This document shows positions 58,431-64,000 of a DNA stretch of 64,000 nucleotides, piece by piece. Each line of letters starts with the position of its first letter. Position 1 is the stretch's first letter. The translations under genes were made by a program, and so were the position numbers. Origin of the DNA: Nitrosopumilus sp. Nsub (GTDB lineage Archaea > Thermoproteota > Nitrososphaeria > Nitrososphaerales > Nitrosopumilaceae); assembly GCF_001541925.1 (NCBI RefSeq), contig NZ_LQMW01000023.1:1-64000 (forward strand). The letters are read 5' to 3'. The notes beneath the pieces were generated by a model. It ran no database searches. It was given only the letters and a program-made list of their open reading frames with translations, and had not been told where the DNA came from.

Positions 58431-59258
58431 ATGATTGAAGAGATAGTTGATAATTTAATTAAGATTAAGCAAAATTTTGCACAAAATTATACCGGTAATG
58501 CACATATTCAAGAAATTCTACCTTTAGAATCTTCAAAAGAATTTCCTATCAACCCACAACATTTAGAACAATTACATATTTTTGCACAGAAAAACCCCAT
58601 CTATTTAAACTCCTTTGAGGAAAAAATTCTTGAATTTCCTTGTATGGTCTATGAAGGGGATATCAACGAATATTGGTTAAACAGTATCAAACATGGTTCA
58701 AGTTGTCAACCCTTCTATCCGACATGGATAATGTCTGCATATGTTATGTCTTTAGTTGCAAAAAAAATTGGTTATTCTGAACTTGTAGATATTGGATCCG
58801 GGGATGGCCGAATTGCATATTGTGGAAAAATATTGGATTTTAATTCTCACAGTATTGAAATTGATAATGTATTGGTAGATTTACAAAATACAATTTGCAT
58901 GAACACAAAACAAAATTTTAATCCAAAATGTGATGATGCATTAGAATTCAATTACTCCAAATTAAATTTACAAAACCCTGTATTCTTTATAGGTGGACTA
59001 GCTCAAATGGGCGGAGATATTTTGGCTACTAGTATTATCAAAAAAATCAATTTAATTGATAATTTAAAAAATAAAACTGGAGTTGTTTTTGCAGGTAGTA
59101 ATACTAAAAGACAATTATCTGGAAATTTGTCTGATGGTGGTTGGAGTTCTCTTATTGAAGAAAATCAATTATCTGTCATTGAAACTGTTTCATTGCCAAC
59201 TGTATGGACTTTTGATCAAAATGTTGAAACTCCGTATATTTTCACAAAATTCAAATAA
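58431..59258 (+). CDS. Rossmann-fold protein, probable SAM-dependent methyltransferase
   Basis: 275 aa. Motif I-like glycine loop VDIGSGDGRIAYCGKILDFNSHSIEID (about residues 120-145) with an acidic residue at the end of the next strand, as in class I methyltransferases. Upstream helical segment and FYPTWIMSAYVMSLVAKKIG; later PVFFIGGLAQMGGDILA and TGVVFAGSNTKR. Substrate unknown. Overlaps the convergent DUF35 gene by 8 bases. Confidence 0.78.
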   Translation: MIEEIVDNLIKIKQNFAQNYTGNAHIQEILPLESSKEFPINPQHLEQLHIFAQKNPIYLNSFEEKILEFPCMVYEGDINEYWLNSIKHGSSCQPFYPTWIMSAYVMSLVAKKIGYSELVDIGSGDGRIAYCGKILDFNSHSIEIDNVLVDLQNTICMNTKQNFNPKCDDALEFNYSKLNLQNPVFFIGGLAQMGGDILATSIIKKINLIDNLKNKTGVVFAGSNTKRQLSGNLSDGGWSSLIEENQLSVIETVSLPTVWTFDQNVETPYIFTKFK

Positions 59259-59559
59259 TTTGAAAAAAATATGTACCATTTAAAATTCCGCATTTTAAAA
59301 TTTTAACAATTTGTCCATTTTCTGGTTTTTCTTTCATTTTTGCTATTAATCTAAAAGTATCTAAAAATTCTACCACGCAAAAATATTCGTCATTTTGCTT
59401 TGAATATTCTATAATTTTACCTGAAAATTGTCCAGATTTTAGGCATGTTTCATTATAACAAACATCACAAAATTCACTAGGCGGCCAAATAATTTTCTTA
59501 CATGATGTACACTCTGGAATAGTGAAATTACCTCTAGTTAATTCATCTTCAAAATTCAT
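59251..59559 (-). CDS. DUF35-type zinc-ribbon OB-fold protein
   Basis: 102 aa. Zinc ribbon CTSCKKIIWPPSEFCDVCYNETC then OB-fold (GKIIEYSKQNDEYFCVVEFLDTFRLIAKMKEKPENGQIVKIL). In archaea such proteins bind thiolases or HMG-CoA synthase and help hand over acyl-CoA intermediates. Here it overlaps the thiolase gene by 4 bases, giving strong functional linkage. Smaller than usual. Confidence 0.9.
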   Translation of the reverse strand: MNFEDELTRGNFTIPECTSCKKIIWPPSEFCDVCYNETCLKSGQFSGKIIEYSKQNDEYFCVVEFLDTFRLIAKMKEKPENGQIVKILKCGILNGTYFFQII

Positions 59560-60665
59560 TTTTCTAGAACCAAAACTGTTGATGATGTAGCTGCAGCTGA
59601 CATGTTATGAACTAAACCTACTTCTGGATCCTTTAATTGTCTGTTATCTGCAGATTGTTGTAATTGTTTTACAATTTCTATAGTTTGAGATACTCCTGTT
59701 GCTCCTAATGGATGCCCACAACCAATTAACCCTCCACGTGGATTTATCTTAAAATTATTAGTTTCATGTAATTTTTTAATCAAATTCATTCCTTCACCTG
59801 TTTTTGAAAATCCTAAAGCCTCTAATGCCATTGGTTCACATACTGAAAATGCATCATGTATCTCTGCAACATCTACTTGTGAGATATTTTTATTTGCCAT
59901 TTTTAATGCAGATTCACCTGCATGTTTAGTAGACGTCATTGAAAATAATGATTCGTTTTTTGTAAATCCTGCAGATGTTGTTTTTTGTCCTATTCCACTA
60001 ATCCAAATTGGTTCATCTGTAATCTTCTTTGACATTTCTTCTGATGCTAAAAGAATAGATGCTCCACCAGAACATGGTCTTGAACAATCTAATAATCTTA
60101 AATCTTCTGTTAATTTTTTAGAGTTTAGTACATCTTCAACAGAGTATGTTTTTTTAGATAATGCATTGGGATTTTTCTGTGCTTGTTTGTGATTTTTAAC
60201 TGAAACAATTGCTAGATCTTCTTCTGAGATGTTGAATTTTTGTTTATATGATTTTGAAAAAATTGATGCCCAAAATATCGGATGCTTAAATTCTCCTCGG
60301 GAATTATCCCATTCTAGAATTTGACCTGGACTATCATATCTTTCTGCACCTGAAACAAGAACTATGTCTGCTAGCCCTGATGAAATATATGAAAATGCTG
60401 AAACTATTGAATTTGTTCCTGAATTGCATAAACTCTCTATGGAATGAGCGATTTTTGGTTGAATTCCAACCATTTCTGAGAGAATTGCTGACAAATATTT
60501 TGAATTATTATTTGTTGAAACAAGTACTGCATCTATTAGATTTTTATTAATTTCTGAATTTGTTTTAAAAAGTTGATTTGTACAATTATGTAAAATTGAT
60601 TCAATTTTTTGATCTTCTTTTGTAAATGCGGTATTTCCATAACCTACAATTCCAACTTTATTCAT
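59556..60665 (-). CDS. Thiolase family protein (archaeal acetyl-CoA acetyltransferase-like)
   Basis: 369 aa. Thiolase fold: VGIVGYGNTAFTKEDQ at the start, catalytic Cys80 in IESLCNSGTNSIVSAF, His in VAEIHDAFSVCEPMALEALGF and the CGHPLGATGVSQTIEIV loop with Cys/His. Archaeal members of this type work with a DUF35 partner, which here is encoded next. May form acetoacetyl-CoA for the HMG-CoA synthase at 33784 or act on other acyl-CoAs (inference). Follows the F420-type oxidoreductase gene by 2 bases. Confidence 0.92.
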   Translation of the reverse strand: MNKVGIVGYGNTAFTKEDQKIESILHNCTNQLFKTNSEINKNLIDAVLVSTNNNSKYLSAILSEMVGIQPKIAHSIESLCNSGTNSIVSAFSYISSGLADIVLVSGAERYDSPGQILEWDNSRGEFKHPIFWASIFSKSYKQKFNISEEDLAIVSVKNHKQAQKNPNALSKKTYSVEDVLNSKKLTEDLRLLDCSRPCSGGASILLASEEMSKKITDEPIWISGIGQKTTSAGFTKNESLFSMTSTKHAGESALKMANKNISQVDVAEIHDAFSVCEPMALEALGFSKTGEGMNLIKKLHETNNFKINPRGGLIGCGHPLGATGVSQTIEIVKQLQQSADNRQLKDPEVGLVHNMSAAATSSTVLVLEK

Positions 60666-60667
60666 AT

Positions 60668-61633
60668 CTAATTCTCCAGCAATGTTTTTTTTAACAATGA
60701 AAATGATTCTTTGGTATCTCCAATCGGGTTAAATTGAATTATGGGTAAATCTATTCCTACGTCTCTAAATTTTTGTAATTGTTTTTTAATATCGCTTGGA
60801 TTTCCAGCAATACATAATGAATTTAACATTGAATCTGTAACTAATTCGTGATTTGATTTAAATCCTGAATTTTTAAATTCTTCATAAATATTTTTTGTTT
60901 CATTTTGAAATCCATTTTTAGATAAAAATTCTCTATAGATACTACCTACGGAAACATAAAACGCAAGTGTCTTTTTTGCTCTTAAGATGGCCTCTTCTGC
61001 ATTTTCAGATACACAAGTTATAATTTGACATGTAACATCAATTCTTTTTTTTGATTGCATTTTTGTAATTGTTTTTTTCATTTCTTCTAATGGTCTCAAA
61101 TAGAAAATTACTCCATCTGCCATCTCCCATGTTAAATTAACCATTTTTTCATTTATTGCTGCAAGATAAATTGGGATTGCATTTCTTTTTGGTTCAATTA
61201 GCAATGTAAAATTATTTAACTGAAAAATTTTGCCGGAATAATTGATTTGTTTTTTTGATAACGCCATTCGAATAATTTCTACATATTCTTTCATTCTTTG
61301 AACTGGACTGTCAAATTTTGCTCCGTGAAAATCTTCTACAATTGGGACACTGCTTGTACCTAATCCCAAAATAATTCTCCCATCTGATAATGTATCTGTT
61401 GTAGCAGCACCCATTGCAATTGTGGCTGGACTTCTAGAGTAAATGTTGATTATTGATGAGCCTATTTTTTGATTTTTTGTATTATTTGCTACTGCCGACA
61501 TAATTGAAAAATTTTCCATCCCCCAAGTTTCTGGAATCCAAATTGAATCTATTTTTGAATCTGATAGGGATTTTGAACAATGTAATACCTCCTCAACAGA
61601 CAGTAACGAGCCTAAACTACATGCTATACGCAT
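60668..61633 (-). CDS. Luciferase-like F420-dependent oxidoreductase
   Basis: 321 aa TIM-barrel oxidoreductase of the LLM class, related to methylene-tetrahydromethanopterin reductase and F420-dependent dehydrogenases. Motifs: IDSIWIPETWGMENFSIMSAVANNTKNQKIGSSIINIYSRSPATIAMGAATTDTLSDGRIILGLGTSS, then VQRMKEYVEIIRMALS and a late helix pair ending KQLQKFRDVGIDLPIIQFNPIG. First gene of the tightly packed operon with the thiolase and DUF35 protein, so the substrate may be an acyl-CoA-linked intermediate. Confidence 0.9.
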   Translation of the reverse strand: MRIACSLGSLLSVEEVLHCSKSLSDSKIDSIWIPETWGMENFSIMSAVANNTKNQKIGSSIINIYSRSPATIAMGAATTDTLSDGRIILGLGTSSVPIVEDFHGAKFDSPVQRMKEYVEIIRMALSKKQINYSGKIFQLNNFTLLIEPKRNAIPIYLAAINEKMVNLTWEMADGVIFYLRPLEEMKKTITKMQSKKRIDVTCQIITCVSENAEEAILRAKKTLAFYVSVGSIYREFLSKNGFQNETKNIYEEFKNSGFKSNHELVTDSMLNSLCIAGNPSDIKKQLQKFRDVGIDLPIIQFNPIGDTKESFSLLKKTLLEN

Positions 61634-61733
61634 GAATTTAGTATGAATTATGCATATTCTAGTGTATCTGTTTTAGTAATAGGTGAATTTTGATTGAGGT
61701 AATTAATTATCCAATCAATTATCCAATAACATC

Positions 61734-61877
61734 ATGGCAGAACAGATTGTAAAAGAATCTAACAAAAATGAAAAATTTTGGAAAAATGCAACAAAATATG
61801 CTTCTGCTAGTAATGATGAATTATTTGTCGAAGAAGTTGCATACATGATGGTAACGCTACACCGAACTGGTGCCTAA
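61734..61877 (+). CDS. Small hypothetical protein
   Basis: 47 aa: MAEQIVKESNKNEKFWKNA, then TKYASASNDELFVEEVAYMMVTLHRTGA. Soluble, helical, clean ATG and stop, protein-like composition. Divergent from the F420 oxidoreductase. No family recognised. Confidence 0.5.
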   Translation: MAEQIVKESNKNEKFWKNATKYASASNDELFVEEVAYMMVTLHRTGA

Positions 61878-61886
61878 TCTAATATT

Positions 61887-62555
61887 TTATTTAATTATTT
61901 TTTCTACTCTGGTTGAGCATTCTTCCATATCTTTGAATGAATCAACAGAAAACCATTCTACATTTTTGAATTTGATTGTATTTAGTAATCCTTTCTTTGC
62001 ATAATCTGGAAAAACTGTCTTTTCTATATCTCCTTTTACTGGCAATTTTTTTAAAATTTCTTTTTGAAGATGATAAATACCTGCATTCATCCATGTGTCT
62101 GTAATTTCTTTTTTCTCTTTAAAATTAACAATTTTTTCTGATTCAGTTTCTAAAATACCGTATTTTGTTCTTAATTCAATTGCAGCAATGGTGTTTGTTT
62201 TACTTGCCAATTTATGTAAATCAATATTTGTTATTGTATCTCCATTAATTACAAAAAAAGATTTTTCATTGATCATTTTTCCTGCTTTTTTAATTGCACC
62301 TCCTGTACCTAGTGGGGATTTTTCTATTGAAAATTTAATTTTAATTCCTAATTCTTTCATATTCAAATAACTTTCAATCATATCTGCTTTGTAACCTGTA
62401 CAAATTATTACTTCTTTAACATCGAATTTCTTCAAATATTTTATTTGCCATTCAATAATTGGAATATTGTTTATTGGAACTAGTGGTTTTGGAACATAAT
62501 CTGTTATCGGTTTTAGTCTTTTTCCTCTACCTCCTGCCAAAATTATTGCTTTCAT
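61887..62555 (-). CDS. Sugar nucleotidyltransferase
   Basis: 222 aa from the ATG at 62555 (MKAIILAGGRGKRLKPITD); seven codons are open upstream. The NTP-transferase signature LAGGRGKRLKPITDYVPKPLVPI is intact, followed by NIPIIEWQIKYLKKFDVKEVIICTGYK, FFVINGDTITNIDLHKL and WMNAGIYHL. Makes NDP-sugars for glycans (S-layer or lipid glycosylation likely). No hexapeptide-repeat acyltransferase tail as in GlmU. Base specificity unknown. Confidence 0.92.
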   Translation of the reverse strand: MKAIILAGGRGKRLKPITDYVPKPLVPINNIPIIEWQIKYLKKFDVKEVIICTGYKADMIESYLNMKELGIKIKFSIEKSPLGTGGAIKKAGKMINEKSFFVINGDTITNIDLHKLASKTNTIAAIELRTKYGILETESEKIVNFKEKKEITDTWMNAGIYHLQKEILKKLPVKGDIEKTVFPDYAKKGLLNTIKFKNVEWFSVDSFKDMEECSTRVEKIIK

Positions 62556-62591
62556 TGCTAAATTTTCCATATTCAACTATTCAAATTTTTC

Positions 62592-62834
62592 CTATTTTTT
62601 GTTAATTTCATTTATTTCAGAATCATTAACAATTTCATCCATTTTCTTTGCAAATTCATTGTAAATGGTTTCTAATTCTTCTAATGGCATTTCAATTCCT
62701 AATTGTTTCAATGTTTTATTCCATGATTCAATGTATTTTTCATCATCCATTCCTTTTCCAAGTGTTTCTGCAAGTGAATTCACTCCTTCTGTTTTACCTA
62801 GTGCATAAATTGCAATTTCTCTAGCAGTTAACAT
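62592..62834 (-). CDS. Small helical hypothetical protein
   Basis: 80 aa: MLTAREIAIYALGKTEGVNSLAETLGKGMDDEKYIESWNKTLKQLGIEMPLEELETIYNEF. Acidic, helical, no known domain. Starts inside the end of the Cys-rich gene 62821..62967 (14-base overlap). Confidence 0.55.
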   Translation of the reverse strand: MLTAREIAIYALGKTEGVNSLAETLGKGMDDEKYIESWNKTLKQLGIEMPLEELETIYNEFAKKMDEIVNDSEINEINKK

Positions 62835-62967
62835 CTTCGTCTTTATTATTCTCCGTTATGTAGTAGTGAAGTTCTGTATAGCATTCCACACAATAATCTT
62901 CAAATTTTGTATGATCACAATCATAAACTTTTTTCACCTCATTACTACATTTGGTACAAATTGGCAT
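62821..62967 (-). CDS. Cys-rich microprotein
   Basis: 48 aa: MPICTKCSNEVKKVYDCDHTKFEDYCVECYTELHYYITE. CxxC plus C-x-H and CxxC give a likely zinc finger. Overlaps the start of the next gene by 14 bases. Clean ATG; the plus strand has no competing gene. Confidence 0.6.
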   Translation of the reverse strand: MPICTKCSNEVKKVYDCDHTKFEDYCVECYTELHYYITENNKDEDVNC

Positions 62968-62972
62968 GGTTC

Positions 62973-63359
62973 TTAGTTTTTAGATGATTTTTTTATTTCT
63001 ATTGCACCTAAAGCTGCAATAATAGCTCCAATTCCTATTAATCCACCACCTTCGCCAATCATTCGAGCAGCATGTTCAGATTCAGCTGCACTTGCCAATG
63101 ACAATCCGCCACCGATAATAATTAAAATTCCAGTAACAATTAACATCATACCTAATCCCTTGAATCTAGGCCTTCTTGGTATGAAAAATGCAATGAATGA
63201 TAAAATTATTGGAGGCATTCCAAATCCAATTCCTCTAGTCATTCCATCAAATGGCAAGAATCCTGCTCCGCCTTCGCCACCACCAATAATAACATCAGCA
63301 CCATAAATTACTAAAAGAATTATTGAAATTCCAGATAATATGTGGGGAACAGACGTCAT
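62973..63359 (-). CDS. Gly-rich multi-helix membrane protein
   Basis: 128 aa, with four predicted membrane segments at about 8-26, 42-60, 70-90 and 100-120. Gly-rich loops (GGGEGGAGFLPF, GEGGGLIGIGA). No known family. Alone between the microprotein and purK genes. Confidence 0.65.
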   Translation of the reverse strand: MTSVPHILSGISIILLVIYGADVIIGGGEGGAGFLPFDGMTRGIGFGMPPIILSFIAFFIPRRPRFKGLGMMLIVTGILIIIGGGLSLASAAESEHAARMIGEGGGLIGIGAIIAALGAIEIKKSSKN

Positions 63360-63423
63360 TACTATGATTACTATGAATTAATTAATAAACGTATTTTGAA
63401 AATGTTCTGATCTTTGTATACGA

Positions 63424-64000
63424 TCATTCTATGCGAATGGTTTTTACATTTTCTTTTAATGAGTTAATTTTTTCTAGTAATTGTTCTACTGATTCTCCTT
63501 TTTTTGCAACTAAATTAAAATGACCTAATTTTCGTAACGGTTTTGAAATTTTTTTACCATACATTTTTAAAAATAGATTTGGTTCTAAAATGGATATTGG
63601 TCTGTATTCGCCTTCAAATCCCACAGAGCCTAACACATTATACATTATAGTAGGAGAAATTAATTTAGTACTTCCTAATTCTAATCCCAAGATTGCTCGC
63701 AAGTGTTGTTCAAATTGAGATGTTTTACTTGATTGTAATGTATGATGTCCTGAATTGTGAACTCTAGGTGCAATTTCATTAATTACTATTTCATCATCTT
63801 GTGTGACAAACATTTCAATTCCAAAAACACCTGCACCTTTTAAAACATCCATTGTATCACTAGCAATTTTTCCTGCTTTTTTTGATACATCATCAGATGT
63901 TCTTGCAGGGGCAATTGTTTCACGTAAAATATTGTGTTCATGTATATTCTCAACTAATGGATATGTCTTAATTTCTCCTTTAGTGTTTCTTGAAGCTATT
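63424..64000 (-). CDS. purK: Phosphoribosylaminoimidazole carboxylase ATPase subunit (partial)
   Basis: C-terminal 191 residues of an ATP-grasp enzyme, 5' end beyond the window. Makes N5-CAIR from AIR in purine synthesis. Visible PurK/ATP-grasp features: GEIKTYPLVENIHEHNILRETIAPA, then GVFGIEMFVTQDDEIVINEIAPRVHNSGHHTLQSSKTSQFEQHLRAI (metal- and ATP-binding Glu/Asn-Glu and His) and the C-terminal KKISKPLRKLGHFNLVAKKGESVEQL. The companion purE and other pur genes would be expected outside. Confidence 0.94.
   Translation of the reverse strand, partial: IASRNTKGEIKTYPLVENIHEHNILRETIAPARTSDDVSKKAGKIASDTMDVLKGAGVFGIEMFVTQDDEIVINEIAPRVHNSGHHTLQSSKTSQFEQHLRAILGLELGSTKLISPTIMYNVLGSVGFEGEYRPISILEPNLFLKMYGKKISKPLRKLGHFNLVAKKGESVEQLLEKINSLKENVKTIRIE

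Noticed and set aside
1-64000. CRISPR arrays, cas genes, rRNA genes, insertion sequence transposases
   Set aside because: No regularly spaced direct repeats, Cas motifs, rRNA signatures or transposase motifs were seen. The only tRNA found is tRNA-Asn; others with unusual introns could be missed by eye.

Overview
The window is AT-rich chromosomal DNA from an ammonia-oxidising archaeon of the Nitrosopumilaceae (Nitrosopumilus/Nitrosarchaeum type). This is inferred from archaeal-type ribosomal proteins in archaeal order with an RNase P protein (Rpp29) inside the operon, an archaeal 20S proteasome alpha subunit, type II GAPDH, an ESCRT-III-like CdvB cell-division protein, Hjc resolvase, a membrane-anchored cupredoxin, F420-type oxidoreductases, many UspA and CBS-domain proteins, and dense, often overlapping genes with ATG, GTG and TTG starts. 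The species cannot be fixed from the sequence alone.

Layout. 1-5.5 kb: exported proteins, with two paralogous secreted proteins facing each other, small membrane peptides sharing an MKTR(L/I)L leader, and a full-length serpin. 5.6-5.9 kb: a cluster of short CCTAAATTAG-type repeats upstream of purC. 7.2-11.3 kb: small regulatory and hypothetical genes, a tRNA-Asn, a probable structured non-coding region, and three copies of one palindrome, each just 3' of a gene. 11.3-20.9 kb (minus strand): ribosomal proteins L3-L4-L23-S19-L22-S3-L29-Rpp29-S17-L14-L24-S4e-L5-S14-S8-L6 with a SPOUT methyltransferase and psmA upstream; L2 is missing from its usual slot. 21.6-28.4 kb: an HD-fold protein coupled to an Hrq1/MrfA-like helicase, a CdvB paralogue and a CcdA/thioredoxin pair. 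28.4-35.2 kb: biotin genes (bioF, bioB, bioA, bioD) and HMG-CoA synthase. 36-38.5 kb: a lone tyrosine recombinase followed by about 0.9 kb of gene-poor, hairpin- and repeat-containing DNA. 38.5-48.7 kb: five UspA proteins, three CBS proteins, Hsp20, an HPF-like protein, Lrp-type sensor domains, a cupredoxin and a dicarboxylate/amino-acid symporter. 48.7-64 kb: central metabolism (malate dehydrogenase, GAPDH, threonine synthase, thiolase/DUF35/F420 oxidoreductase operon, sugar nucleotidyltransferase, purK), a ParB-like protein, Hjc, a CNNM/CorC-like transporter, and several very short Cys-rich proteins.

How the genes fit together. Biotin supports the acyl-CoA carboxylases of the 3-hydroxypropionate/4-hydroxybutyrate cycle; HMG-CoA synthase starts isoprenoid (lipid) synthesis; the thiolase operon belongs to acyl-CoA chemistry. 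CcdA, the thioredoxin-like protein and the DsbA-like protein handle thiol chemistry outside the membrane. The Usp/CBS/Hsp20/HPF block looks like an energy- and stress-sensing neighbourhood.

No single obvious new defence or mobile system stands out. The best leads are the paired unknown secreted proteins next to a serpin, the HD-fold/helicase gene pair, the recurring 3'-end palindrome, the candidate structured RNA near 9.4 kb, the repeat-rich DNA beside the integrase, and a scattered set of Cys-rich microproteins.
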